From assembly GCA_964616165.1 (NCBI GenBank), contig CAZTTS010000010.1, positions 1-33,177 of the forward strand: DNA of 33,177 nt. The letters are read 5' to 3'. A model generated the notes under the pieces. The model was not told the DNA's origin. It ran no database searches and saw only the letters and a list, made by a program, of their open reading frames with translations. Positions 24,512 to 33,110 of this stretch are shown in pieces; the stretch's first letter is position 1, and each line of letters starts with the position of its first letter. This DNA comes from CAZCCM01 sp964616165. GTDB lineage: Bacteria; Bacillota; Clostridia; TANB77; CAG-508. A program made the translations under genes and the position numbers.

Positions 24512-26260
24512 ATGTATAGAACAAAGAATTGTGGAGAACTAAATATTTCTAATGTTTCTGAAGAAGTAATATTAGCAGGTCATATTCAAAAGATAAGAAA
24601 TTTTGGAAGCATGGTATTTATTGACCTTAGAGATCAATATGGAATAACTCAAGTAGTGTTAAGAGATGAATTAGCAGATAAATTAACAACAGAATCTTCA
24701 ATACAGGTTCAAGGAAAAGTTGTAGAAAGATCAAATAAAAATCCTAATATTTCTACTGGAGATATAGAAGTTAATGTTGAAAATTTAAAAGTTTTAGGAA
24801 AATGCAAAGTAAATCTACCTTTTGAAATAAATGAAGAATATGAAAATAATAAAGAAGACTTAAGGCTTGAATATAGATATTTAGATTTAAGAAATAGAAA
24901 GATTCATGAAAATATAATTCATAGAGCTGAAATAATGAGAGTTATGAGAGAAGAAATGAATAATCTAGGCTTTATTGAAATTCAAACTCCGATTTTTACA
25001 AATTCTTCTCCGGAAGGAGCTAGAGATTATCTTGTTCCTAGTAGAATACATAAAGGTGAATTTTATGCATTACCACAATCACCACAACAATTAAAACAAT
25101 TATTAATGGTATCTGGATTTGATAAATATTTTCAAATTGCACCATGTTTTAGAGATGAAGATCCAAGAGCAGACAGATTGCCTTGCGAATTTTATCAACT
25201 AGACTTTGAAATGGCATATGCAGAACAAGATGATGTTTTAAATGTTTTAGAAACTTTATTATACAATACATATGTTAAAACAGTTAAAGAAGGAAGAGAA
25301 GTAGACAAACCACCTTTTTTAAGAATTCCATATAAAGAAGCAATTGAAAAATATGGAATAGATAAGCCGGATTTAAGAAACCCTCTAGTTTTATATAATG
25401 TATCAGATGTTTTTAATAATACAGATATACAAATATTTAAAGATAAAACAACAATTATGCAAGTTGTAAATAAGATAGAATCTAGAAAAGTATATGATGA
25501 ATTAACAGAAAAAATTAAAAATATTGGAGGCAAAGGTTTAGCTTGGGCTAAAATTGAAGAGAATGGAGAAATAACAGGTGGTATTTCTAAATTATTAAAT
25601 GAAGATATTTTAAATAAATTAAGAGAATATACTGATATTTCTAATAATACATCAATCTTTCTAATAGCAGATGAAGATAAAGATTTAGCATATAAATTAT
25701 CAGGTGAGTTAAGAATTGAACTTGGTAAAGCTTTTGATTTATTAAAAAAAGATGTATTCAAATTTTGCTTTATAATGGATTTTCCTATGTATGAATTAAA
25801 TGATGATGGGAAAATAGATTTTTCACATAATCCATTTTCAATGCCACAAGGTGGGTTAGAAACATTAAATACAAAAGACCCACTAGATATATTAGCATAT
25901 CAATATGATGTTGTATGTAATGGTTTTGAGATTGCATCAGGAGCTGTTAGAAATCATGATATTGATATTATGGTAAAAGCTTTTGAAATTGCAAGATATT
26001 CTAAAGAAGAAGTTGAAAAACAATTTGGCGCATTATATACTGCCTTCCAATATGGGGCACCACCACATGCAGGAGCAGCACCAGGAATTGATAGAATTAT
26101 AATGTTAATATGTGAAGTTGAAAATGTTAGAGAAATTACGGCTTTCCCTAAAAACAAGAAAGCTCAAGACTTAATGGTTGGAGCACCTTCACATGTTTCA
26201 CAAGAACAAATTGATGAATTAGGAATTGAAATTAAAAAAGAAAAGAAAGAGGAGGTTTAA
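24512..26260 (+). CDS. aspS: Aspartate--tRNA ligase
   Basis: Class IIb synthetase of 582 residues. The N-terminal OB anticodon domain (about 1-105) precedes the catalytic core; visible motifs are QTPIFTNSSPEGARDY, LPQSPQQLKQLLM, motif 2 FRDEDPRADR, the bacterial GAD insert (about 285-400) and motif 3 GIDRIIMLI near 528-536. The residues CEFYQLDFEMAYAEQDDV follow motif 2. Whether it is discriminating (tRNA-Asp only) or also charges tRNA-Asn cannot be read from the sequence. AGGTAAG (24502-24508) precedes the ATG, after a 119-base A-rich spacer without a T-box. The gene's stop overlaps the next start (TAATG). A tRNA-Asp lies at the right edge of the window. Confidence 0.96.
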   Translation: MYRTKNCGELNISNVSEEVILAGHIQKIRNFGSMVFIDLRDQYGITQVVLRDELADKLTTESSIQVQGKVVERSNKNPNISTGDIEVNVENLKVLGKCKVNLPFEINEEYENNKEDLRLEYRYLDLRNRKIHENIIHRAEIMRVMREEMNNLGFIEIQTPIFTNSSPEGARDYLVPSRIHKGEFYALPQSPQQLKQLLMVSGFDKYFQIAPCFRDEDPRADRLPCEFYQLDFEMAYAEQDDVLNVLETLLYNTYVKTVKEGREVDKPPFLRIPYKEAIEKYGIDKPDLRNPLVLYNVSDVFNNTDIQIFKDKTTIMQVVNKIESRKVYDELTEKIKNIGGKGLAWAKIEENGEITGGISKLLNEDILNKLREYTDISNNTSIFLIADEDKDLAYKLSGELRIELGKAFDLLKKDVFKFCFIMDFPMYELNDDGKIDFSHNPFSMPQGGLETLNTKDPLDILAYQYDVVCNGFEIASGAVRNHDIDIMVKAFEIARYSKEEVEKQFGALYTAFQYGAPPHAGAAPGIDRIIMLICEVENVREITAFPKNKKAQDLMVGAPSHVSQEQIDELGIEIKKEKKEEV

Positions 26261-26802
26261 TGAGAAAAATTTTATTTAAAGTTTTAGCTTTAACAGCCTT
26301 AATAACAATACTAATGATAAATATAAGTTTTGCAGTACCAGGAAAAGTAAATGACTCAAATGTTAGAGTTAGATCGGGGCCCTCAACAGAAGATACTGAA
26401 ACTTTAATTAATTTATATTTAAATGATCCTGTAAAAGTTTTAGAGCAAGTTGGTGAATGGTATAAGGTAGAATTAAGTGATGATAGAGTAGGTTATATAT
26501 TTGCTGAGTATGTAAATGTTTCGGGCAATGTTCCAGGTTCTGACATAACAACAGAAGAACCTAGTTTAACAGAAAAACCTAAAACAGAAGCTCCAGAATT
26601 AAGTGAAGAAGTAGAAGAAAAAGAATTTCCTACTATAAAGATTACAAATAATGTATCAGGCAAATATATGCCTTTAATGTATTCTTCTGAAAAAGTTCTT
26701 TTTAAAAAGAATGAAACATTAAAAATACTAGATGAAAAAGCATTTTGGTCAAAAGTAAGTAATGATAAAGTAGAGGCATGGATTTTAAGTAGTTACCTGT
26801 AG
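26260..26802 (+). CDS. Secreted bacterial SH3 domain protein
   Basis: 180 residues with a Sec signal peptide (MRKILFK then a hydrophobic core to about residue 25, ending SFA-V). The first SH3_3-type domain (about 28-88) shows VRVRSGPSTEDTE and VKVLEQVGEWYKVEL plus VGYIFAEYV, the standard pattern of wall-binding SH3 repeats. A Pro/Glu/Thr linker (about 92-122) leads to a second, weaker SH3-like unit (about 125-180). No catalytic domain is present, so it is probably a cell-wall or peptide-ligand binding protein. The ATG overlaps the aspS stop by one base, and a GAGGAGG site lies inside the aspS end. Confidence 0.85.
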   Translation: MRKILFKVLALTALITILMINISFAVPGKVNDSNVRVRSGPSTEDTETLINLYLNDPVKVLEQVGEWYKVELSDDRVGYIFAEYVNVSGNVPGSDITTEEPSLTEKPKTEAPELSEEVEEKEFPTIKITNNVSGKYMPLMYSSEKVLFKKNETLKILDEKAFWSKVSNDKVEAWILSSYL

Positions 26803-26897
26803 CTAGAGAAAAAAACATAAATTAATAGATAGGTAAATAAACAAGCAAATAAATAAACAAATAAATAAATAAATGTGTTTGGGGTATTAAGGAAATT

Positions 26898-29591
26898 ATG
26901 ACATATATTTACATAGGATACCTTATAGGAACATATTTAGGGGTGTATTTTAAAATATCACCTCTTTTTTTGTTTTCTTTTTTTTGTATATTTTTTATAC
27001 TTTTAATTTTTTTAAATAAGCAAAAAAGTAATTTAAATTTACAAATATTTATAAAAAAATATTCTTTTAAGCTTTTTATTATAATGATTATTGCTATAAT
27101 TGCTATGCTTAAGGTAAAAACAATAGAATTAAAGAGAGAACAAGTATTTAAAGAAGCATGTTTTAATCAAGAAAAAGAGCAAGAAACAAAATACATAGTT
27201 AAAATTACAAACAAAGAAAATTTAGAATATTCAAATAGATATACTGGTTTATTAATTAGAGACAAAGATAATTATCAAAAAAAAGCTAAACTAATTTTTA
27301 ATACTAAGGAAAAGTTATTAATTGCAAAAACATATGAAATTTTAGGAGAACTGGAAGAGTTTAAAGAAGAAAGGAATTATAAAGGTTTTAATGAGAAGAA
27401 ATATTATTATTCTAAAAGAATAGATTTTAAATTAAAGTTAATTGATTTTGTTGAAGTAAAAACAAAAAAACGAAGTTTATATGATTATATTATTTTGACA
27501 AAAGAACAAATATATAAAAACATAGATAAAGGGCTTATTAACAAAGAGTTGTTTAAAGCTTTATTTTTAGGAAATAGTACTGAGTTAGAAGAAGATATAA
27601 AGATAAATTTTAAATCAACCAATGTTTATCATGTTTTAGCTATGTCAGGCATGCATATTTCATATTTAGTTCTGATTCTAAATTTCTTTTTAAAACAAAC
27701 AAAACTAAAAATCAATTTCAAATTTAAAAAAGGTATTCAATTTGTAATTTTAATATTTTATATGTTATTAGTAGGAATATCATCATCAATATCAAGAGCT
27801 GTCTTTTTAGTACTTATTGCATTAATATTTAAAGAATATAATTTAAAATATGGTTTTATAAATTCCATATTACTTAGTATTTTTATTATTTTTATAATAA
27901 ATCCATATACAGTTTACAATATAGGCTTTTATTTATCATATGTCTCAGCAATTTCTATATATTTATTTTTAAAAGTTGAAGAAAATGCTAAACTTTTTAG
28001 TAGATTAACAAAGCATATTAAAAATAAGTATTTTAAAAAAATAATTAAATTTATTTTTTATAATATATACATTTCTCTAATAGTATATTTATCATTATTA
28101 CCATTATTAATGTATTTTTTTGGCGAAATAACTTTTAATTTTTTTATCGCAAACTTATTACTTTCAAGTGTATTACCAGTTCTTATGATTTTAGGTTTTG
28201 TATATATTTTTTTGATTCTAGCTTTTAATTTATTGTTAAAGTTTAATATATTTTTGGCTAAATCTATATATAAATATATAATAATTTCTTTAGTAAAATT
28301 TATAGATCTATTACTAGAATTATTAACTATTACTGTAAAAAAAGCATCATTATTTAATATTGCAAAAAAACCTTTTTATTATGTTCAAACTCCAAATATT
28401 ATATTCATTATTATATTTTATGTAGTTTTATATATTTTCTTCTATGTTTTTGCTAGGAATACAAGTAAATTTTCATCATCTAAAATATATTTTCAAAGTA
28501 AATATAAAGATTTAAAAAGAATCATTTTAAGAAAAAAGTTTTTATATGTTTTAATCTTGATAGTATTTATTTTTTCTAATATATTTATTTATTTTACTAA
28601 TAATTGGAAATATAAAATAGCATTTCTTTATGTAGGACAAGGAGATTCTAGCTTTATAATAACACCAGAAAACACTACTATTTTAATTGATGCAGGTAGT
28701 AATCAATACTTTGATAATGGTAAAGAGATCAGAAGATATATCTTTGCTAGAAAAAAAATAAAGATAGACCATCTTTTTGTTTCTCATTTTGATATTGATC
28801 ATATAGGTGGAGTATTTACTCTAATTGAGAGTGTAAAGATTAATAAAATATATATACCCAAATATGTAGGAAGATATTTAGAAAAAGAGATAATAATAAA
28901 GTATGGTAGGATAAATAATGAAGTAATTAAAAAAATTGAAAAAAATATAGAAGAAAAGAAGAAAGATATAATTGAAGAAGACTTTTTAAACTACTATTTA
29001 TTAAAAAGAAAGGCAAAACAAGCAAATATTCCAATAATAGAGCTTAAAAGAGGTGATAGTTTTGCATTAGATAAAGCTACTAATATTGAAGTGTTATTTC
29101 CTGTCAAAGATTTGATAATAAACAATTTTAGCAATAATAATTCTCTTGTTTTTAAAATAAATTGTATTAGTGAAAATATAATAAAGAATAAGAGTAGTAA
29201 TAAAGAAAATGACAAAAAGGAAAAAAGTTATGCAAAAGAAAAGTTGAAAGAATTTAGTATTCTCTATACTGGAGATATTGAAAAAGAAGGCATGAAAAGA
29301 TTGTTAGATTTAGATAATGCTAATAAAAATAGCATAAGTCAAAATAAAAGAATAAGTTTAAAGTCTGATATACTGAAAGTGCCACATCATGGTTCTAAAT
29401 ATTCTTTAAATGAAGACTTTTTTAAAAGAGTAAGTCCTAGTATTTCTGTAATATCTTCAGGAGAAAATAATATATATGGTCATCCACATAAAGAAGTAAT
29501 AATATTTTTTAAAAATTTAGGATCTAAAATATATAGAACAGATATCTCTGGTGAGATATTTTTAGAAGAAAATACAATATTTTCTTATTGA
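26898..29591 (+). CDS. comEC: ComEC/Rec2-family DNA-uptake channel protein
   Basis: Polytopic membrane protein of 897 residues. Two to three N-terminal helices and an OB-like DUF4131 region (to about 200) precede the Competence domain with the hallmark VYHVLAMSGMHISYL (near 240) and about nine further helices to 560. A metallo-beta-lactamase domain follows from about 572: YVGQGDSSFI, LIDAG, SHFDIDHIGG (about 627-636), YTGDIE, VPHHGSK (about 826) and GHPHKE. The full MBL motif set suggests an active nuclease-like domain. Together with ComEA and a pseudopilus, ComEC imports single-stranded DNA; ComEA is not in the window. AAGGA (26889-26893) precedes the ATG. The upstream spacer is an AAATAAAC-rich tract. 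Confidence 0.92.
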   Translation: MTYIYIGYLIGTYLGVYFKISPLFLFSFFCIFFILLIFLNKQKSNLNLQIFIKKYSFKLFIIMIIAIIAMLKVKTIELKREQVFKEACFNQEKEQETKYIVKITNKENLEYSNRYTGLLIRDKDNYQKKAKLIFNTKEKLLIAKTYEILGELEEFKEERNYKGFNEKKYYYSKRIDFKLKLIDFVEVKTKKRSLYDYIILTKEQIYKNIDKGLINKELFKALFLGNSTELEEDIKINFKSTNVYHVLAMSGMHISYLVLILNFFLKQTKLKINFKFKKGIQFVILIFYMLLVGISSSISRAVFLVLIALIFKEYNLKYGFINSILLSIFIIFIINPYTVYNIGFYLSYVSAISIYLFLKVEENAKLFSRLTKHIKNKYFKKIIKFIFYNIYISLIVYLSLLPLLMYFFGEITFNFFIANLLLSSVLPVLMILGFVYIFLILAFNLLLKFNIFLAKSIYKYIIISLVKFIDLLLELLTITVKKASLFNIAKKPFYYVQTPNIIFIIIFYVVLYIFFYVFARNTSKFSSSKIYFQSKYKDLKRIILRKKFLYVLILIVFIFSNIFIYFTNNWKYKIAFLYVGQGDSSFIITPENTTILIDAGSNQYFDNGKEIRRYIFARKKIKIDHLFVSHFDIDHIGGVFTLIESVKINKIYIPKYVGRYLEKEIIIKYGRINNEVIKKIEKNIEEKKKDIIEEDFLNYYLLKRKAKQANIPIIELKRGDSFALDKATNIEVLFPVKDLIINNFSNNNSLVFKINCISENIIKNKSSNKENDKKEKSYAKEKLKEFSILYTGDIEKEGMKRLLDLDNANKNSISQNKRISLKSDILKVPHHGSKYSLNEDFFKRVSPSISVISSGENNIYGHPHKEVIIFFKNLGSKIYRTDISGEIFLEENTIFSY

Positions 29592-29616
29592 AAAATATTG
29601 ATTTCTGTAATATAGT
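29588..29616 (+). promoter_or_regulatory. Promoter for mreB
   Basis: TTGAAA (29588-29593, overlapping the comEC stop), a 17-base spacer and TATAGT (29611-29616). The expected start near 29623 leaves a short leader with TTGGAGAG before the ATG at 29638. Confidence 0.5.
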
Positions 29617-29637
29617 AAAATTTAGAATTGGAGAGAA

Positions 29638-30636
29638 ATGTTCGGACAAGACATAGGTATAGATTTAGGTACCGCAACAATAATTGCATATGTTAAAGGT
29701 AAAGGTATTGTTTTAAGAGAGCCTGCTGTTGTAGCTGTTAATAAAAAAACAGATGAAGTGTTAGCGGTAGGGCATGAAGCTAGAAGGATGATTGGTAGAA
29801 CACCAGATGATATTATTGCCGTTAGACCATTAGAGGGTGGAGTAATTTCAGAATACAAATATGCTGAAAAAATGTTAAGAGCATTTCTTAAAAAAATCTC
29901 TAGAGGAAATATATTTTCACCAAGAGTGATGGTATGTGTTCCATCAACAATTACTGAAGTTGAAAGAAAAGCAGTTATTGATGTTATATTATCTGCAGGT
30001 GCAAAGAAAGTATATTTAATTGAAGAACCTATGGCTGCAGCTTTGGGTGCTGGACTAGATATTTCTAAACCATATGGAAATGTAATTATGGATGTTGGTG
30101 GGGGAACCACAGATATTGCAGTTATAGCTTTAGATGGAGCAGTTGTTAGTAAATCTGTTAAGATAGCGGGAGATAATTTTGATGAAGCTATTGTTCAATA
30201 TTTAAAGAAAAAATTTAATTTAGTAGTAGGTAAAATTACAGCTGAAGAAGCTAAAAAGAATATTGGAACAGTATCACCTAAAAATAATCATAAAGAAATG
30301 GAAGTAATAGGAAGAGACTTGATTACAGGTCTTCCTAAAACGGAAATAATAACATCAAAAGATATGTATGATGCATTATCAGATTTAGCATTAAACTTAG
30401 TAGAAGAGTTTAGACAACTTTTAGAAATAACACCACCAGAATTAGTTGCAGATATTTCAACTAAAGGTATATATATGACGGGTGGTGGTTCACTGATAGA
30501 TGGCATGGAAAAATTATTTACTAAACAAACAGGTATTAATGTAATTATAGCTGAAGATGCATTATCATGTGTTGCAGTTGGTACAGGGAAAGCTTTAGAA
30601 AAAATAGAACCAGAAGATCGGAATATTTGGATTTAA
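29638..30636 (+). CDS. mreB: Rod shape-determining protein, MreB/Mbl family
   Basis: Bacterial actin of 332 residues that guides lateral wall synthesis in the elongasome. Phosphate 1 motif is DIGIDLGTATI (5-15), followed by VVAVNKKTDEVLAVG, RPLEGGVISEY, the connector EEPMAAALGAG, phosphate 2 VMDVGGGTTDIAVI, and the adenosine motif MTGGGSLIDGM near 280. The initial MFGQD may form the membrane-binding N-terminus. MreB and its paralogue Mbl cannot be told apart here, because mreC and mreD are absent from the vicinity; an isolated copy would favour an Mbl-like paralogue. GGAGAG (29630-29635) precedes the ATG. Confidence 0.93.
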   Translation: MFGQDIGIDLGTATIIAYVKGKGIVLREPAVVAVNKKTDEVLAVGHEARRMIGRTPDDIIAVRPLEGGVISEYKYAEKMLRAFLKKISRGNIFSPRVMVCVPSTITEVERKAVIDVILSAGAKKVYLIEEPMAAALGAGLDISKPYGNVIMDVGGGTTDIAVIALDGAVVSKSVKIAGDNFDEAIVQYLKKKFNLVVGKITAEEAKKNIGTVSPKNNHKEMEVIGRDLITGLPKTEIITSKDMYDALSDLALNLVEEFRQLLEITPPELVADISTKGIYMTGGGSLIDGMEKLFTKQTGINVIIAEDALSCVAVGTGKALEKIEPEDRNIWI

Positions 30637-30662
30637 AAGAAAAGGATAAAAGGAAAAGTATA

Positions 30663-31022
30663 ATGAAAAAATCTACTAGAATAGTATTAATAATAGTTGC
30701 TTTTTTGCTAATAATTTATTTGTTAATTAGTGCGAAGATTGTTTGGAGTTTTCTTGAATTTAATAATTATGATAAACTTGAGGAAATTTCACTTCCAGCA
30801 TTTGAAACAAAAACAAATGTATATCGAACTATTGTGGGGTTACCTAAAACATATAGTTCTTACGTATTTATTCCATCTATTTATATAATACGAGTAGTAG
30901 TGAGACTGCTATTAGTAGTACCTCTTATGTATTTTAATATAAGGAGTATTATAAAATTAACAAAGGAAAAAAACCGAGAAATCAAACAAAGAATAAGTCA
31001 GAAACAAAATGATGTTGGGTAA
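30663..31022 (+). CDS. Small two-helix membrane protein of unknown function
   Basis: 119 residues, not recognised. A basic start (MKKSTR) leads into a hydrophobic helix (about 7-26), then a short loop with an acidic patch and FETKTNVYRTIVGLPK, a second hydrophobic helix (about 70-92, IYIIRVVVRLLLVVPLMYF) and a basic cytoplasmic tail of about 27 residues. The reading frame is open back to 30567, inside mreB, but AAGG at 30649-30653 and ATG 30663 place the start after the mreB stop. It lies 26 bases after mreB and 5 bases before mtaB. The context does not define a role. Confidence 0.6.
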   Translation: MKKSTRIVLIIVAFLLIIYLLISAKIVWSFLEFNNYDKLEEISLPAFETKTNVYRTIVGLPKTYSSYVFIPSIYIIRVVVRLLLVVPLMYFNIRSIIKLTKEKNREIKQRISQKQNDVG

Positions 31023-31027
31023 AGAAA

Positions 31028-32407
31028 ATGAAAGTATCTTTTTACACATTAGGTTGTAAAGTAAATCAATATGAAACAAATGCTATAATCCAGAAGTTTG
31101 AGGCTTCTGGTTTTCAAGTTGTATCTTGGGGAAATTTTGCTGATATTTTTGTTATTAATACTTGTACAGTAACTAATATGGCTGATAGAAAATCAAGACA
31201 AGTTTTAAGAAGACCAAAAAATATTAATAAGGATGGAATTATAGTGGCTATGGGGTGCTATGTTCAAGCAGACAAATCAAATCTTGAAAAAGATATTGAT
31301 ATAGATATTGCTGTAGGATCAGATGATAAAGAAAATGTTGTAGAAATTGTAAAAAAATATTTAAATAAAAAAAACAAAGAAAATTTTGATAAAGATATAG
31401 AGACAGAAATAAAAACAGAAACAGAAACAGAACATTCTTTTAGATATAAAGTAACAGATATAATGGATAAATATGAATTTGCTGAACTGGGAATTACTGA
31501 ATATACAGATACAAATAGAGCATATATTAAAATACAAGATGGTTGTGAACAATATTGTACTTATTGTATTATCCCATATGTTAGAGGTAGAATAAGAAGT
31601 AGAAAAAAAGAGAATATTATAAAAGAAGTAAAAGCATTAGTAGAAAAAGATATTAAAGAAATTGTTTTAACAGGGATACATGTTGCTTCATATGGCAAAG
31701 ATTTTAAAAAAGATTATGGCTTAATTGATTTAGTTGAAGATTTAGAGAAAATAGATGGCCTTAAAAGAATTAGACTAAGCTCTATAGAACCTACGTATTT
31801 TACAGACGAGATTTTAGATCGAATGAAGGAAATAAAAAAGCTTTGTAATCATTTTCATTTATCATTACAATCAGGCTCAAATGAAATTTTAAAAAGAATG
31901 AATAGAAAATACACTGTTGAAGAATATAGGAAGATTATAGAAAAAATAAGAGAAAATTTCCCTGAAGTGATGTTAACAACAGATATAATTGTAGGTTTTC
32001 CAGGTGAAACGAAAGAAGACTTTGGTACTACTTATAAAAATTTAGAAGATTTAGCATTTTATAAAATACATGTGTTTAAATATTCTAGAAGAAAAGGAAC
32101 CATTGCTGATAAAATGGATAATCAACATACAGATGCTAAAAAAACTAGTAGAAGTAATAAAATTTTAGAATTATCAGACAAATATATGAGCAAATATATG
32201 AAAAAGCAAATAGGAAGAAATATGGATGTGCTTTTTGAAGAAATTAAAGAAGGTTTTTTGGTAGGACATACTTCAAACTATATAATGATTTATCTTGATA
32301 TCAAAGCATTAGAAGAGAAAAGCATAGATCCCAATAAATATATCAATCAAATAAAAAACATACATATATATAAATATGCTGATGAAAAACTGTACGCTAA
32401 GGCATAA
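31028..32407 (+). CDS. mtaB: tRNA (t6A37)-methylthiotransferase MtaB
   Basis: Radical SAM methylthiotransferase that converts t6A37 to ms2t6A37 in tRNAs decoding ANN codons. The N-terminal UPF0004 domain holds three cluster cysteines: C10 (TLGCKVNQYET), C46 (NTCTVTN) and C77 (MGCYVQ). The radical SAM domain has C173-x3-C177-x2-C180 (GCEQYCTYC). LQSGSNEILKRMNRKYT and TDIIVGFPGET are typical of the family, and a C-terminal TRAM domain occupies about 385-450. An acidic/Thr linker at 118-137 (repeated ETE/KTE) lengthens the interdomain region. At 459 residues it is slightly long. KVNQYET separates MtaB from MiaB and RimO. No clear Shine-Dalgarno site lies in the 5-base gap. Confidence 0.93.
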   Translation: MKVSFYTLGCKVNQYETNAIIQKFEASGFQVVSWGNFADIFVINTCTVTNMADRKSRQVLRRPKNINKDGIIVAMGCYVQADKSNLEKDIDIDIAVGSDDKENVVEIVKKYLNKKNKENFDKDIETEIKTETETEHSFRYKVTDIMDKYEFAELGITEYTDTNRAYIKIQDGCEQYCTYCIIPYVRGRIRSRKKENIIKEVKALVEKDIKEIVLTGIHVASYGKDFKKDYGLIDLVEDLEKIDGLKRIRLSSIEPTYFTDEILDRMKEIKKLCNHFHLSLQSGSNEILKRMNRKYTVEEYRKIIEKIRENFPEVMLTTDIIVGFPGETKEDFGTTYKNLEDLAFYKIHVFKYSRRKGTIADKMDNQHTDAKKTSRSNKILELSDKYMSKYMKKQIGRNMDVLFEEIKEGFLVGHTSNYIMIYLDIKALEEKSIDPNKYINQIKNIHIYKYADEKLYAKA

Positions 32408-32453
32408 ATAAACATATTATATGTAATCAAAATGTAATAAAAAAATATACATA

Positions 32454-32483
32454 TTGTTACTGATTAAATAATTCAACTATGAT
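32454..32483 (+). promoter_or_regulatory. Promoter for the 102-residue orphan gene
   Basis: TTGTTA (32454-32459), an 18-base spacer and TATGAT (32478-32483). The expected start near 32490 gives a leader of about 40 bases with AAGGAGG (32517-32523). Confidence 0.5.
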
Positions 32484-32530
32484 ATATTGGAAATAAGTTA
32501 ATGGCTATTAAATAGCAAGGAGGACAAAAG

Positions 32531-32839
32531 ATGTTAGAGTATAGATTAACAGAGGATGGAGTTTTAATAGAGAAAGAAGTTAATGTGGTAGAGAATGTGA
32601 TGAAAGAAATTAATCCAGAAGCTCAAGATGTTTCAGCAGAATTTGAAGCAGGAGCTCAAGAAAATATGCCTGTTAAACAAGGCTTTTGGCAAAAATTTAA
32701 AGGTCTTATGTTTAAAGAAATAGATCTATTAGCGCCAGTAGATTTTACTTTAAGACTTACTCCTTATGAATCAAAAGTATTAAATGAAGTGAAAAACTTT
32801 TGGTTACAAGATGTTAGAAATGACTTTAAATGGAAATAA
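32531..32839 (+). CDS. Orphan small soluble protein of unknown function
   Basis: 102 residues, not recognised. The first half is acidic (MLEYRLTEDGVLIEKEV, then Glu/Ala-rich to about residue 48). The second half is basic and aromatic, with GFWQKFKGLMFKEIDLL (about 52-68), LTPYESKVLNEVKNFW (about 78-93) and a C-terminal DFKWK. No signal peptide, no transmembrane segment and no cysteine are present. The strong AAGGAGG site 7 bases before the ATG, a promoter and a perfect downstream hairpin make it a complete single-gene transcription unit, so it is very likely a real and well-expressed gene. Confidence 0.7.
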   Translation: MLEYRLTEDGVLIEKEVNVVENVMKEINPEAQDVSAEFEAGAQENMPVKQGFWQKFKGLMFKEIDLLAPVDFTLRLTPYESKVLNEVKNFWLQDVRNDFKWK

Positions 32840-32898
32840 TATAAATATATATTTGATTTAAGATTATTTAAATAATATTTTTATGTGAAAAAACAATT

Positions 32899-32926
32899 AA
32901 ACTTAGAATTTTTTCTAAGTTTTTAA
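32899..32926 (+). terminator. Rho-independent terminator after the orphan gene
   Basis: AAACTTAGAA (32899-32908) pairs perfectly with TTCTAAGTTT (32913-32922) around a TTTT loop, followed by more T residues. It separates the orphan gene from the tRNA promoter. Confidence 0.8.
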
Positions 32927-32989
32927 TTTATACTAGATAAATAGATCTATTTAATTAGTTTAGACAAGAGTAATATTTAATGCTTTTAT

Positions 32990-33018
32990 TTGACAATTAC
33001 TTACATCTTTTGTATAAT
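32990..33018 (+). promoter_or_regulatory. Consensus promoter of the tRNA cluster
   Basis: TTGACA (32990-32995), exactly 17 bases, and TATAAT (33013-33018) form a perfect sigma-70/SigA consensus. The expected start is near 33025, only about 6 bases before the mature 5' end of tRNA-Val. Confidence 0.9.
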
Positions 33019-33030
33019 TATTTTTGTAAT

Positions 33031-33106
33031 GGTCGCTTAGCTCAGTTGGTAGAGCACCTGCCTTACAAGCAGGGGGTCATAGGTTCAAGCCCTATAGCGA
33101 CCACCA
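33031..33106 (+). tRNA. tRNA-Val (anticodon TAC)
   Basis: A complete 76-base cloverleaf. The acceptor arm GGTCGCT pairs with AGCGACC (33096-33102). The anticodon arm CCTGC/GCAGG encloses CTTACAA with anticodon TAC at 33064-33066. The T arm has GGTTCAAGC, and the D loop has AGCTCAGTTGGTAGAGC. The discriminator A at 33103 is followed by an encoded CCA (33104-33106). UAC reads GUA and, with wobble modification, GUG and GUU. Confidence 0.97.
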
Positions 33107-33110
33107 ACAT

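Noticed and set aside
25195..25761. Minus-strand open frame of 188 codons
   Set aside because: Fully antisense to aspS, whose motifs are intact across this region. The long opposite frame reflects codon bias of AT-rich genes.
29622..30110. Minus-strand open frame of 162 codons
   Set aside because: Antisense to the start of mreB, with composition of a shadow frame and no support from promoter or domain.
30567..30662. Extended N-terminus of the small membrane protein overlapping mreB
   Set aside because: The region lies in mreB in another frame. AAGG plus ATG at 30663 gives a normal basic start before a transmembrane helix.
32412..32424. ACATA-TTA-TATGT palindrome as operator or terminator
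   Set aside because: A 5-bp A-T-rich dyad is expected by chance in such AT-rich DNA, and no T tract follows.
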